DNA of 64,000 bases from NCBI RefSeq assembly GCF_900155945.1, contig NZ_FTMN01000003.1:434001-498000 (forward strand), written 5' to 3'. This DNA comes from Marinobacterium stanieri. GTDB taxonomy: Bacteria; Pseudomonadota; Gammaproteobacteria; Pseudomonadales; Balneatricaceae. Both the position numbers and the translations under genes were made by a program. A model generated the notes under the pieces. It was not told the DNA's origin, did not search any database, and worked only from the letters and a program-made list of their open reading frames with translations. Of this stretch, positions 10,060 to 18,399 are shown piece by piece (the stretch's first letter is position 1; each line of letters begins with the position of its first letter).

Positions 10060-10863
10060 CTATTCCACCCCTGTGCGCTGAATGGCTTTCATCGAACTCA
10101 ATGCCTGGCTGTACGGCTTGCCATCAGCCTGCTCGCTGACCTGAGCATTCACGCTAAACACACGTGCCAGCATCTGGGAATCAATAACCTCTGCTGGTGA
10201 GCCATGCTCAACCAACTGTCCTTTTTCCATAACCAGTATTCGGTCAGCAAACTGTGCTGCCTGGTTAAGATCATGCAGTGACATTACAACTGTCAGTTGC
10301 TGTTCCTTGTTCAACCGGGCCAGCAACTCCAGCACTTCCAGCTGGTGCCCCCAATCAAGAAAGGTTGTGGGTTCATCCAGCAATAGAATGCTGGACTGCT
10401 GCGCAATTGCCATGGCAATCCAGACCCGCTGCTGCTGCCCACCTGAAAGTGCTTGCACCTGCTTATCTGCAAGGTTTGCCACGCCTGTCTGCTCCATCGC
10501 CCAGGCCACTACTTCCCGGTCTTCCGCACTGGCACCGCGCAGCAGACCTTGATAGGGGAAACGACCATATTCAACCAATTCACGGACGCAAACCCCTTCA
10601 GGCGCCAGCGGCTTCTGGGGGAGCATAGCCACCTCCAGTGCCAACTTATTCCGTGCCCAGGAGTGTAACGACTCGCCTCGCAAAGACACTCGGCCATCAA
10701 TAGGCTTCAGGAGGCCTGCCAACCCCTTCAGCAAGGTGCTTTTGCCACACCCATTGGGGCCAATCAATGCTGTTATCCCATGCGGGCATATCTGGACACT
10801 GAGTTGTTCAACAATCGCGCGCCCGTCATATCCCAGACACACCTGTTCAGCTATCAGGCTCAT
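10060..10863 (-). CDS. Iron-siderophore ABC transporter ATP-binding protein (FecE/FhuC type)
   Basis: ATPase of the FecBCDE-type importer, 267 aa. Walker A is GPNGCGKST, the Q-loop is MLPQKPLA, the ABC signature is LSGGQQQRVWIAMA, Walker B is ILLLDEPTTFLD and the switch histidine is in SLHDLNQA. All are intact. Start at the ATG at 10863 (MSLIAEQVCLGYDGRAIVEQ); the extension to 10923 would overlap fecD. It follows fecD by 16 bp. Because the prophage interrupts fecD upstream, expression now depends on any promoter reading out of the phage left end or an internal one. Confidence 0.93.
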   Translation of the reverse strand: MSLIAEQVCLGYDGRAIVEQLSVQICPHGITALIGPNGCGKSTLLKGLAGLLKPIDGRVSLRGESLHSWARNKLALEVAMLPQKPLAPEGVCVRELVEYGRFPYQGLLRGASAEDREVVAWAMEQTGVANLADKQVQALSGGQQQRVWIAMAIAQQSSILLLDEPTTFLDWGHQLEVLELLARLNKEQQLTVVMSLHDLNQAAQFADRILVMEKGQLVEHGSPAEVIDSQMLARVFSVNAQVSEQADGKPYSQALSSMKAIQRTGVE

Positions 10864-10879
10864 TGTGTATTTTCCTGTG

Positions 10880-11594
10880 TCATCCAGGCTGTCGCCGCAA
10901 TAAATATAGAAAAGCCGGTACACCTAATAGCGCACACAAAACACCGACGGGCAGCTCAAAAGGCTGCACCACTACACGACCGACCAAGTCTGCCAGGGAT
11001 ACCAACAGGCTTCCGATCACAGCCGCCACCATCAATTGACCTGGCAAGAACCCGGCGACCAAACGGCGCGCCATATGCGGCACCACCAAACCGACAAATC
11101 CGATGGGGCCAGCCACAGCAACTGCACTGGCCGCCAACAGCGTGGCCAACAGGAGTATTGCGGCACGCCAGCGCCCCAGATTAAGCCCCAGCCCCAGCAC
11201 CTGCTCATCGTTGAGCCGTAACAAACTCAGCGGTTTCAGCACCAGAACCGCACCCAGCAATCCAGCCAGCGACCAGGGCATAATCACCTCCAGGTGCTGC
11301 CAGCTTCTTCCATGAAGACTACCCGCCAACCAGGATACGAGAGTCTCCGTATGCGCCTGCCCCCATAACGCCAATACGCCGGTTACCAGGGCGCTGAGAA
11401 TCGCGGCGCAGATCACGCCGGTCAAAATCATGCGCAAGGGTGTCAGCCGACTGCCACCACTCAGGGTATAAACCAGCAGCGCTGCCAAAAAACCGCCCGC
11501 ACAAGCACCTAAAGGCAGCCAGTTCAGCAATTGATCGCCCTGCCAATACAGTCCAGTAGCTGCAGGCAAAAAAGTACCTGCCACTACCATCAAC
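10880..11594 (-). pseudogene. FecCD-family permease, 3' part (disrupted by prophage)
   Basis: C-terminal ~237 residues of a FecD-type iron-siderophore permease, from MVVAGTFLPAATGLYW to the stop. It contains the family hallmarks LVAGFLPGQLMVAA and GLVVPHMARRL, and the closing ELPVGVLCALLGVPAFLYLL. The gene is cut at 11594 by the prophage left end; its 5' part lies at 48724-49046. Joining both parts and removing one copy of the ATCAAC repeat gives 344 codons (343 aa) in frame. The visible ORF continues into phage DNA to a fortuitous start at 11662, which is chimeric. FecD crosses the inner membrane and pairs with FecC. Confidence 0.93.
11589..11594. repeat. Left target-site duplication (attL side), ATCAAC
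   Basis: ATCAAC immediately precedes the phage left terminus TGTTTAGAGG. The same six bases follow the right terminus at 48724-48729. Both lie in the reading frame of the split fecD gene, which is restored when one copy is removed. A length of five bases is possible if one terminal base belongs to the phage, but TG...CA termini favour six. Confidence 0.9.
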
Positions 11595-11601
11595 TGTTTA
11601 G

Positions 11602-11688
11602 AGGTGAGATAAATATCCAGGGAATGTGAGAAAAATGTGGGACGGACAGGGATAGGATGCAACGGGGCGGGATGAGAAATTGAAAAGG
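11602..11688. promoter_or_regulatory. Candidate transposase-binding sites of the left end
   Basis: Three imperfect copies resembling the right-end site GCGCGAAAATTGGAACC occur at about 11602-11620 (GGTGAGATAAATATCC), 11625-11645 (TGTGAGAAAAATGTGGGAC) and 11671-11688 (GATGAGAAATTGAAAAGG). Mu has three such L sites with uneven spacing. The match is partial and judged by eye. The 126 bp between the terminus and the Mor gene hold no ORF. Confidence 0.5.
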
Positions 11689-11715
11689 AGTTTCAGAATA
11701 CGGAAGGTCCGGGGA

Positions 11716-11744
11716 CCGGATCAGAACAGCGTATGCTGATCCGG
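11716..11744 (-). terminator. Stem-loop at the end of the leftward early operon
   Basis: Perfect 9-bp stem CCGGATCAG / CTGATCCGG with an 11-nt loop, overlapping the Mor stop codon. A second small palindrome (GGTCC-GG-GGACC) lies just beyond. There is no U-run, so intrinsic termination is uncertain. It may instead stabilise the mRNA 3' end. Confidence 0.4.
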
Positions 11745-12071
11745 GTCGCCCTTGGCTCGGATGCGTTTGATGACTTTATATATGCCTCGAACGCTCATGT
11801 TGAATTTGCGGGCTAGCACGTGGTGATTGCGGCCATCAAACTCAGCATAGATCTCCTGGTCGCGCTTGCTGACACGATAGTGGTGATCCATCGGGATTGT
11901 AAAGTTCTGACCGCCCCAGTTCTGAGCCAGATGGTCTGCCAAGGCACACCCGACCTGGTCGGCGACCGCTTCATCAATACCAAGCTCCTGCATGACCGTC
12001 GCTGTCTGCGCGTGTACGTCCTCCAGGAGTTCATGGCGTCGGCCTTCCATTACTGATCCATCACGAGACAT
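11721..12071 (-). CDS. Mor-family transcription activator
   Basis: 116-aa homologue of the Mu middle/late activators Mor and C, which bind DNA as dimers and recruit RNA polymerase to promoters lacking a good -35. The protein has a helical dimerisation part (LLEDVHAQTATVMQELGIDEAVADQVG) and then the family core NFTIPMDHHYRVSKRDQEIYAEF with a C-terminal helix-turn-helix (HVLARKFNMSVRGIYKVIKRIR). It has a strong GGAGG ribosome site. It is the last early gene, nearest the phage left end. It is the obvious candidate to act at the three repeated elements upstream of the late operons. Confidence 0.92.
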   Translation of the reverse strand: MSRDGSVMEGRRHELLEDVHAQTATVMQELGIDEAVADQVGCALADHLAQNWGGQNFTIPMDHHYRVSKRDQEIYAEFDGRNHHVLARKFNMSVRGIYKVIKRIRAKGDPDQHTLF

Positions 12072-12072
12072 G

Positions 12073-12636
12073 TCACACCTCCTTCACATTCAGCAGAGTG
12101 AGCAGTTGTTGTAACGCTTTGCGGTTTCGCTTCCAGCCCTTGCGTGGTTTATAGTCACGTTCGATATCGGCCTCACTAATACCCAGTCGCTTCATTTCCC
12201 GTTCGACGCCTTGCCACAGAGCCCGCTTTTCTTGCTCTACGTGTAGCGCAGCGATGACCGCATCGAAGTGTTCACGGCGTTTGAGCCAGGCCACTCGCTC
12301 TATATTGAACTGTCGCTTGGCGATCGCATCGGCGTAGCTCCAGGGCAACTGCATATCAGCCAGCTGCGCTTCTATTTTCTGAAGCATGGGTGTTGAATCC
12401 AGGTTGTTCGGCTTGCCTGGATGAGTACCTACCTGCTGGCGTGGTTTGCGCTGAAACCCCAGTTTGCCGAGGTTGCTTAATACCAGGCCGCGCTCGCGAG
12501 CATTGAGATCCGCAGCACTGCGTTTGCCGGTCCAGCTCTCCAGCATGTCTCGGTAAGTGTCATCATCCATGGCGAGGTCGCGCTTGGCAGCATGTATCGC
12601 TGCCAAGTCACGTGTACGCGCAGCGTTCTTACTCAT
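12073..12636 (-). CDS. GemA/Gp16-family phage early protein
   Basis: 187-aa protein of the GemA (Mu gp16, DUF1018) family, which in Mu modulates host gene expression and DNA topology. The N-terminal motif RDLAAIHAAKRDLAMDDDTYRDML, then WTGKRSAADL, is diagnostic. The C-terminal half (HFDAVIAALHVEQEKRALWQ...RKGWKRNRKALQQLLTLL) is basic and helical. It overlaps the preceding wHTH gene by 4 bp, consistent with one early operon. The precise role in this phage is unknown. Confidence 0.88.
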   Translation of the reverse strand: MSKNAARTRDLAAIHAAKRDLAMDDDTYRDMLESWTGKRSAADLNARERGLVLSNLGKLGFQRKPRQQVGTHPGKPNNLDSTPMLQKIEAQLADMQLPWSYADAIAKRQFNIERVAWLKRREHFDAVIAALHVEQEKRALWQGVEREMKRLGISEADIERDYKPRKGWKRNRKALQQLLTLLNVKEV

Positions 12637-13154
12637 TGCGGCACCAACTGCTGGTCCAGTGTATTAATCGCACGGATAGTCCCTTCAAGCTCAGGCGCTG
12701 AGGAGTGGAAGATCAGGGACTTCCACAGCACGATGATTGCTTCTTTATTCAACCTCAGCTCTGCTCCTTCAGGGAGCCTTTCTGCTAGGTCTGTTAGAAG
12801 TTTTCCGGGGTTAATATCCTGTTTATCTGACGCTGGATGTGCAGGAGCCTTGGACGGCGCTTTGGCCGTTTGTTTCTTCTGTGGCGCGGGGTTCTGAACA
12901 GGTGCGCTTTTCAGCCTACTGGCGGTTGCTGTTCCGGCCACTTCAAGTGCCAAACCCTTCGCGTCTTTCAGCACGCACCACTGTCCGTTTGATTGAAACT
13001 TGACGAGTTCCTTCTCAGCCAGGTTTTTCAAAAGCTGTTTTAACTGAGCCTTAGATTCCAAACCATCCACGTGAATCATGATGGTTGAAATGCCTGCAGG
13101 GCCGTGATCGTTCAATGCCCAAATGACGCTGGTTTCAAGTGTTGAGAGCTGCAT
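12633..13154 (-). CDS. Winged-helix-like early phage protein
   Basis: About 173 aa. The N-terminal ~65 residues (MQLSTLETSVIWALNDHGPA...AQLKQLLKNLAEKELVKFQSNGQWCVL) read as a winged helix-turn-helix. A low-complexity A/P/K linker follows, then a C-terminal helical part (LLTDLAERLPEGAELRLNKEAIIVLWKSLI). I start it at the ATG at 13154; the longer frame to 13169 is possible. It is probably a DNA-binding regulator of the early operon. No specific family could be named. Confidence 0.65.
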   Translation of the reverse strand: MQLSTLETSVIWALNDHGPAGISTIMIHVDGLESKAQLKQLLKNLAEKELVKFQSNGQWCVLKDAKGLALEVAGTATASRLKSAPVQNPAPQKKQTAKAPSKAPAHPASDKQDINPGKLLTDLAERLPEGAELRLNKEAIIVLWKSLIFHSSAPELEGTIRAINTLDQQLVPQ

Positions 13155-13347
13155 AATCACCACCCACATTTATATGTTGTTCTGAGCGCTCGAAAAGACC
13201 AGGCACTTTGTTCAGGCGTATTTCGATTTCGCAGCCCTGGACCCGAATCAAACAGCTTGGGTCATCGCCTTTATTAAGAAGCACACCAAAGTTTTCGATG
13301 TGATCGGCAACCCAGTCTTTGGCAGGTTGTTCCAAGTCATGAATCAT
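13135..13347 (-). CDS. Hypothetical early phage protein
   Basis: 70-aa ORF starting MIHDLEQPAKDWVADHIENF, soluble, with two cysteines. It is packed between the DUF2786 gene (4-bp overlap) and the wHTH gene (20-bp overlap). That spacing matches the operon and argues it is translated. I do not recognise it. Confidence 0.6.
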   Translation of the reverse strand: MIHDLEQPAKDWVADHIENFGVLLNKGDDPSCLIRVQGCEIEIRLNKVPGLFERSEQHINVGGDYAALNT

Positions 13348-14027
13348 GCCCCACCTCCGATTCTCATCTGCTCCTCAGCGTGGCCACTCATACCATGATG
13401 AAGGTTCGCTTTACGGCCTTGGACACGTCCTGCCAGGGCTGATGCCATATCCCGCTTATTGGTCTTACTTTCTCGGCCTTCGGTAGTGGTCAGGTTGGAG
13501 AACTCACGTTCTTTAAAGGTCTCGATCAGCTGACAGGTGCGTTCAGACATCGCCATTTTCTGAACTTTGGCATATACCGCATGCACCCAGTGCAGGGCGA
13601 ACAGATCACCACGCCGGGTCTTAGTTGATGGCTTAAGGCGTTTGCCCAAGCTGCGTACATGGGCTGTGCGATCGGCGCTGACTTGGCGGTAGAGAACGGT
13701 ATAGGCGTAACTGGCAATTTCCGGTTGGCTGCCGGGGCCGATAAATGACACATCGCAGCCCTTGAATTTGCCCATCAACACGGCTTCAACGCCAAACGCT
13801 TCTCCGACAATGGATACCAAGTGGCATACCCACTTGGATGGGGTTTGCGCTGGGCATCCGAATACTTCCGCACGCTGGATTTCACTCAGTTCCAAATCAT
13901 CGCCAGTAATCCCATGTTCAGCCATCAGCTTCTGCGCTTGTCGCAAGGCTGTTGCTGCTTCATTCGCGTTGTTGGACTTCGCTAACGCCAGGCATTTCTT
14001 GATCTTATCCAGGATCTTCTTATCCAT
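13344..14027 (-). CDS. DUF2786-domain early phage protein
   Basis: 227 aa. Residues 1-45 (LDKIKKCLALAKSNNANEAATALRQAQKLMAEHGI) are the DUF2786 domain seen in many phage and prophage proteins. The rest contains a conserved FIGPGSQPEIASYAYTVLYRQ stretch and a basic C-terminus. The domain's function is not established; its presence in early operons of Mu-like phages is typical. It overlaps the HU-like gene upstream by 8 bp. Confidence 0.83.
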   Translation of the reverse strand: MDKKILDKIKKCLALAKSNNANEAATALRQAQKLMAEHGITGDDLELSEIQRAEVFGCPAQTPSKWVCHLVSIVGEAFGVEAVLMGKFKGCDVSFIGPGSQPEIASYAYTVLYRQVSADRTAHVRSLGKRLKPSTKTRRGDLFALHWVHAVYAKVQKMAMSERTCQLIETFKEREFSNLTTTEGRESKTNKRDMASALAGRVQGRKANLHHGMSGHAEEQMRIGGGA

Positions 14028-14283
14028 GACTCAACACCTCCCGTACGCTGTTGTGCTGTCGGAACCGGATGGCTGGCTCGCCGTTGGGTTTATGACCTTT
14101 ATCGAACATGCCAAAGCCTTCGATCTGGACAGCCTTATCCTGGGCGACAGCGGTCACTACAATGTGGCCGAACGCCCGCAGGGCTTGGTAAGCTTGGTGC
14201 TCTGTCATCTGTACCTGGAAGGCCAGAGTTTTAGCCAAGTCCTCAAGGGTGATGACACCCGCATATTGACTGTTCTGAGTCAT
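14020..14283 (-). CDS. HU/IHF-like DNA-binding protein, phage encoded
   Basis: 87 aa from the ATG at 14283 (MTQNSQYAGVITLEDLAK). The upstream in-frame extension to 14424 overlaps DUF3164 and looks non-coding. The fold pattern is that of HU: helices LEDLAKTLAFQVQMTEHQAYQALRAFGHIV, then the beta-arm entry VQIEGFGMFDKG and IRFRQHNSVREVL. Mu transposition needs host HU and IHF to shape the transpososome, so a phage-borne HU-like protein in the early operon is plausible as a DNA-bending aid. That role is inference. Confidence 0.75.
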   Translation of the reverse strand: MTQNSQYAGVITLEDLAKTLAFQVQMTEHQAYQALRAFGHIVVTAVAQDKAVQIEGFGMFDKGHKPNGEPAIRFRQHNSVREVLSHG

Positions 14284-14291
14284 CACGCCTC

Positions 14292-14921
14292 CTACAACTT
14301 CGCCATATCCAGAGGGATCGCCTGCCACTGATCGGACTCGCCGACGCGTTTGTGGAGGCGGATATAGGTCTGGCTGCCGGTCACCTGGATGGAGTCGGCG
14401 ATTGCCTGCATGGCTTTCTGCCACTCGTCATCCTGGATATCCAAGCGCCGCAGCCCCAGTACACGTGCAGTGGAGATGTTGCCTTCCTTATCTACCTGGA
14501 AAGCATGTTCAACCAGAGCTTTGATCTCCTCGGCCGAGCCCTGAGCCCAGCGGTGGATGCAGTTGTCGATCAGTGCCTTCGCAGCTTTCAGGCGCTCATC
14601 GAATGACAGCTGGTCCTGAATGGAGCGTGTCAGGCGATACTTGCCATCAAAGCTGGTCAGCTGGACGTTGCCTTTGCGGCCGCCGATCTGCACGTCGTAT
14701 TTTTCAGCCGACAGCTCCACAAATGCCTGAACATCGCCCAGAGCACTGAGTTTGAAGTCACGCATCTTCTCCTGCAGCTGCTCGGCGCGAGCAACGAACT
14801 CAAGCACCAAATCATTGCGGGCCATATCGATATCTTTGATGGTGCTGACCGGTACCAGGTGCCCGGCCGCGTTCATCAGGTAACCTTCAGGGATGTGAGG
14901 CTGAACAGTAGTGTCGGTCAT
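14292..14921 (-). CDS. DUF3164-family early phage protein
   Basis: 209 aa, matching the DUF3164 family that is near-universal in B3/D3112-like transposable phages, directly downstream of the transposition genes. Hallmarks are IPEGYLMNAAGHLVPVSTIKDIDMARNDLV at the N-terminus, then YDVQIGGRKGNVQLTSFDGKYRLTRS and the C-terminal VTGSQTYIRLHKR. Some homologues are mis-annotated as sulfate transporters; there is no membrane segment here. Molecular role unknown. Confidence 0.88.
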   Translation of the reverse strand: MTDTTVQPHIPEGYLMNAAGHLVPVSTIKDIDMARNDLVLEFVARAEQLQEKMRDFKLSALGDVQAFVELSAEKYDVQIGGRKGNVQLTSFDGKYRLTRSIQDQLSFDERLKAAKALIDNCIHRWAQGSAEEIKALVEHAFQVDKEGNISTARVLGLRRLDIQDDEWQKAMQAIADSIQVTGSQTYIRLHKRVGESDQWQAIPLDMAKL

Positions 14922-15193
14922 GCAATCATCTCCTCTTCATGGGGTTCGGGGCGGCCATGCAGCAGTGCCATCAGATCCCCTGTGTGTTGGTGGATAGTGC
15001 TGCGCAAGACAGCACGGGTGGTTTCACCGTTGTCATACAGCTCGGTATCGCCGTTCACGACCTCTTCACTGAAAACAACAGCATTCCCGGCGGCCGGGGT
15101 CGCCGAAGCGCCCAGGCTTCGGCTCATGAACATCACCTGGTTAGCCTCTCGCGTGGCCTTCAGGTCAACGATGTAATATCCCGGCAGGCTCAT
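14918..15193 (-). CDS. Hypothetical early phage protein
   Basis: 91 aa beginning MSLPGYYIVDLKATREANQV, acidic C-terminus, no membrane segment. It overlaps both neighbours by 4 bp (ATGA junctions), so it is part of the early operon. Unrecognised; homologues of similar size occur at this place in B3-like phages. Confidence 0.65.
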   Translation of the reverse strand: MSLPGYYIVDLKATREANQVMFMSRSLGASATPAAGNAVVFSEEVVNGDTELYDNGETTRAVLRSTIHQHTGDLMALLHGRPEPHEEEMIA

Positions 15194-15462
15194 GAGCGTT
15201 CCTCCCAGCTAACCTGGCACTCAGCGACCAAGGCGACTTTTTCAGTAAAACGGAGACCGTTCTTAATGGAACGAGTGATCCACCCGGTACGAAGCTGCTC
15301 GCAGCCTTTCCCAGGCAGGATGCGGATGCGGGGTCTTTCACCAATTTTGTCGATGCTCAACACCGTGAGGTGGAGTGCCTGCAATGTATTGACGGCTAAC
15401 TGTGTTTTGCTCAGCTGCTCTGTGATCAATTGGTTTTGCAGGTCTTTATTCTTGTGCGACAT
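15190..15462 (-). CDS. Hypothetical early phage protein
   Basis: 90 aa starting MSHKNKDLQNQLITEQLSKT, helical at the N-terminus and beta-rich after residue 30. It lies one base after the ATPase gene and overlaps the next by 4 bp. No family recognised. Confidence 0.65.
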   Translation of the reverse strand: MSHKNKDLQNQLITEQLSKTQLAVNTLQALHLTVLSIDKIGERPRIRILPGKGCEQLRTGWITRSIKNGLRFTEKVALVAECQVSWEERS

Positions 15463-15463
15463 G

Positions 15464-16636
15464 TCACACCCCCTTGATGAGGTCAGCGGTCAGTTTTGGG
15501 ATGCCGAGTTGAGCTGCTTCATTCAATGCAGCCGTTACGACGTTATGAACCGCCAGGGGGTACAGCGCAGAGAACCCCTGTCCGGTGAGTTTGGTGCGCA
15601 GTGCTTCGATAGCGTTGGCGTCCATGAGCTTGCTGAGGTCCGCGCCGGCAATCTGGAAGCGGTGTTGCAGATAGCCTTCCAGATGTGAATCCAAGGGGCG
15701 CAGCGTGACGACTTCACAGCGCTGCACGATCTCACGCACACGCGGGTTGCGTTCATCCAGACGGCGACCCAGCTCGGTCTGGCCAATCAGGATGATGGAG
15801 AGCAGTTTGTTGAAGCCGTCTTCCAGCTCATAGAAGCGTTTCAGGTGTTTGAGGGTGGCGATTGGCATGCCGTGGGCCTCCTCAATGATCAGCACATGGC
15901 GGTTGCCGGCACGGAAACTTTCCAGCAAAGCCTCATGACACTGGCGGAAACGAGCTTCAGAACTGGCTTTGATCTTTTCGCCTGGGGCTACCGAGCGCAT
16001 GATGGATTCAGCGATATGGCCTGATTTCAGCGTCTTGCCGCGCTCGTCCGATTCCTCCATACCCAGCACGTAGGGCTCGATCAGGATGACCGGGTCATGC
16101 TCATTGGCTGCCCAGGTAGCCAGATCCTTACGCAAGGTCGATTTACCAGCACCTGACTCCCCAACAATCGCCATGAACGTGCCGAACTTGGCACCCGAGC
16201 GCATGGACTCACGCACATAGCGAATATCGTGTGTCAGATACACCTCTTCAGCAGCACGCACCTCCGCGAACGGGTCGCGGAACAGCCGGAAGGTGCGTTT
16301 GGTCTCTGGTTTGAGGGTCTGTTTGCGTAGTAGCATCAGGTTCTCCAAGTTATGGTCTTGCTCAGCGTTTGGGTTATGGCTTGGGGCCGTCCTCTGGGTT
16401 GGAGCCAGAGGGCGGGCTTCAAATTCGAACAATCCTTTCTCCTGATATGGCTGCAGGCCATTGGCGCGCAGGATGTCGATAATCTCGGCCTGGAAATCTT
16501 CAACGGTGCGTGACTTCGGCCACTTGTTGTAACGAACCAGCTGCGTAATCGTTGCCGGGGACAGATGTACCTGGCGGGCAAGATCGGATTTCGTGAAATC
16601 CAACGACGTCAGTACCCGATCAAGACGCATAGACAT
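15464..16636 (-). CDS. Transposition protein B (MuB-like AAA+ ATPase)
   Basis: 390-aa AAA+ ATPase that should bind target DNA, deliver it to the transposase and confer target immunity. An N-terminal helix-turn-helix is visible at residues ~14-37 (SDLARQVHLSPATITQLVRY). Walker A GESGAGKST is at 159-167, Walker B HVLIIEEAH at 247-255, and the sensor region IILIGQTELG follows. It is longer than Mu B (312 aa) and of the ExeA/TniB-like type found in B3-group phages. Its start overlaps the transposase stop, so A and B are coupled. Confidence 0.93.
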   Translation of the reverse strand: MSMRLDRVLTSLDFTKSDLARQVHLSPATITQLVRYNKWPKSRTVEDFQAEIIDILRANGLQPYQEKGLFEFEARPLAPTQRTAPSHNPNAEQDHNLENLMLLRKQTLKPETKRTFRLFRDPFAEVRAAEEVYLTHDIRYVRESMRSGAKFGTFMAIVGESGAGKSTLRKDLATWAANEHDPVILIEPYVLGMEESDERGKTLKSGHIAESIMRSVAPGEKIKASSEARFRQCHEALLESFRAGNRHVLIIEEAHGMPIATLKHLKRFYELEDGFNKLLSIILIGQTELGRRLDERNPRVREIVQRCEVVTLRPLDSHLEGYLQHRFQIAGADLSKLMDANAIEALRTKLTGQGFSALYPLAVHNVVTAALNEAAQLGIPKLTADLIKGV

Positions 16637-18399
16637 TACTCACCTCCAACCGCTTTCAGCGTCGTGGGTTTCATGCGGCGCATAGCGGCTTCAATGCTGG
16701 GCAGGTCATCTTCGGTGACACCCTCGGGATAACGCTGAACCAGCCAGTTGTAGTGTTCACCCGTCCATTCATCCCCAAACTTCGGACGCAGGCGGCGGGC
16801 GATATCGATATGGTTCAAGCGAATGGCCTGAACAGTGGGTGCCTGCACATCAAGCTCAGTACCGCGCTTGGGCAGGTAATCCGGTAGCTGGGTATCGGTG
16901 ATGGGTTTCATCGGGTCCAGCTCACCGGCAAATGGAGTTGCACCACGTTTGCGCTTCTCGGCAGCATCCGTGTCGGTGTCAGCGCCCATAGAAAGGCGTT
17001 CCACCTCTTTGCGGTTTGTATCCAGGGCCGTATCAGCGTGGCTGCGGAATGTTTCGCCAATCACAGGCGCATCCACCGGGAAGCCGTACTCATTCATTTC
17101 CTGAGCCTGAACCAGTTGCATGACTTCACGGCCGTCTTCGTCCTTGTAAAGCACACCTGCCACATCGTCATGCCAGGGGTTACGAGTGACTTCCAACTGC
17201 ATGCCAACCTGAACGCCAGGAATATTGGCCACGGAGTAGGTGCGGCTGCGGAAGCTGACTTCCAGCTGTACTGTTACTTTGCGCACTTCCGGCTTGCTCA
17301 TTGCCACCGCGCGGATTACCTGGGCTTCAGGTGCAATGATCAACTGATCGGCTCGGATCGTCTGCCAAACCGCATAACGGGTTTTGCCGGTGCGGCTGTG
17401 TGTTTTAGTGCCGTTGAACCAGGTCATCCAGTGCTCAACAGCGGCATTCAGCTCGTCCAGACTGGTGGGCGGCTGTGCCAGAAACTTCAGTCGATGTTCA
17501 AAGGAGCGTTCGACAATATCGTTTGCTTTTTCCACCTGGCCTTTTGCCCAAGGTTGACCCGGCACATTCACCTGAAGGTGAATGCCCAGCGCTCGACACG
17601 CGTTGCGAAACACCGCACCGGTGTTGGCGCTGCCAGGGTCGACCATCACCACTTGAGGGATACCGTGGAAGGGATCGCCATCACGCTTAATGGCGGCGTG
17701 AATAAAAGCGGTCAGCAGGTTGATACCGCTCTCAGCCCCCAGCACGTAATGCACGAAGATCACGCCACTGGTGTGGTCGGTAATCACGTAACGCCAGACA
17801 CGCTCCTTTTCGATGCGACGGATGTTGCCCGGTTTGTTTTTGTAGAACTTCGCCTCATCCATCACCTGGAGCGCTTCACCGGCCTTGGTGGGCAGGTAAT
17901 AGAGCACGCACAGTGACGGGTCGATCTGCCACACGTGGTTCGGATGCTTGCTGGCCAATACCTGCTTGGGTGTCGGGCGGCGTAGCTGCTCCGGGTGCAG
18001 GTTGTACTGGTAAAGCGCGCGATTAATAGCCGACAGCGATAGTGGGCAAAACTCACCGGTCTCGTCATCAATCCGCCCAGCCTCGATTTCACCGTTAGAG
18101 CGCAGAACATCCACGGCATCCTCCAGGGATGACAGCCGCTTATTATTCTTGCGGCGGCTGTCCATCATGTAGGCCGATATCTTCTTTGCATCATTACGGG
18201 ACAGCGCACTCTGCCCGGCGTCTTTACGGCGTTTACGATTGCTTGGGCGGATCTCCGACAGTTGGCGCAGCAGTGTATGGATGCTCACGCCTAGTTGTTC
18301 GGCAGCAGAAGCGTAAATCTCTTTCTTGCCGCCATGACCGGCCTGATCGGCACGTTGTGCCACGTCGAGCAGGAACTGCCCCTGTGCCAAGGTATTCAT
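16636..18399 (-). CDS. Transposase A (MuA-like DDE recombinase)
   Basis: 587-aa transposase of the rve/Mu family that cleaves the phage ends and joins them to target DNA. The catalytic acids are visible: D160 in HVWQIDPS, D254 in VVMVDPGSANT, and E290 in AKGQVEKAND. The beta-barrel domain follows the core (around VTVQLEVSFRSRTYSVANI). An N-terminal helical DNA-binding region precedes the core. The C-terminal tail (DDLPSIEAAMRRMK) may contact the ATPase. It is shorter than MuA (663 aa) and lacks an obvious separate enhancer-binding domain. It overlaps both neighbours by 1-4 bp in the early operon. Confidence 0.95.
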   Translation of the reverse strand: MNTLAQGQFLLDVAQRADQAGHGGKKEIYASAAEQLGVSIHTLLRQLSEIRPSNRKRRKDAGQSALSRNDAKKISAYMMDSRRKNNKRLSSLEDAVDVLRSNGEIEAGRIDDETGEFCPLSLSAINRALYQYNLHPEQLRRPTPKQVLASKHPNHVWQIDPSLCVLYYLPTKAGEALQVMDEAKFYKNKPGNIRRIEKERVWRYVITDHTSGVIFVHYVLGAESGINLLTAFIHAAIKRDGDPFHGIPQVVMVDPGSANTGAVFRNACRALGIHLQVNVPGQPWAKGQVEKANDIVERSFEHRLKFLAQPPTSLDELNAAVEHWMTWFNGTKTHSRTGKTRYAVWQTIRADQLIIAPEAQVIRAVAMSKPEVRKVTVQLEVSFRSRTYSVANIPGVQVGMQLEVTRNPWHDDVAGVLYKDEDGREVMQLVQAQEMNEYGFPVDAPVIGETFRSHADTALDTNRKEVERLSMGADTDTDAAEKRKRGATPFAGELDPMKPITDTQLPDYLPKRGTELDVQAPTVQAIRLNHIDIARRLRPKFGDEWTGEHYNWLVQRYPEGVTEDDLPSIEAAMRRMKPTTLKAVGGE

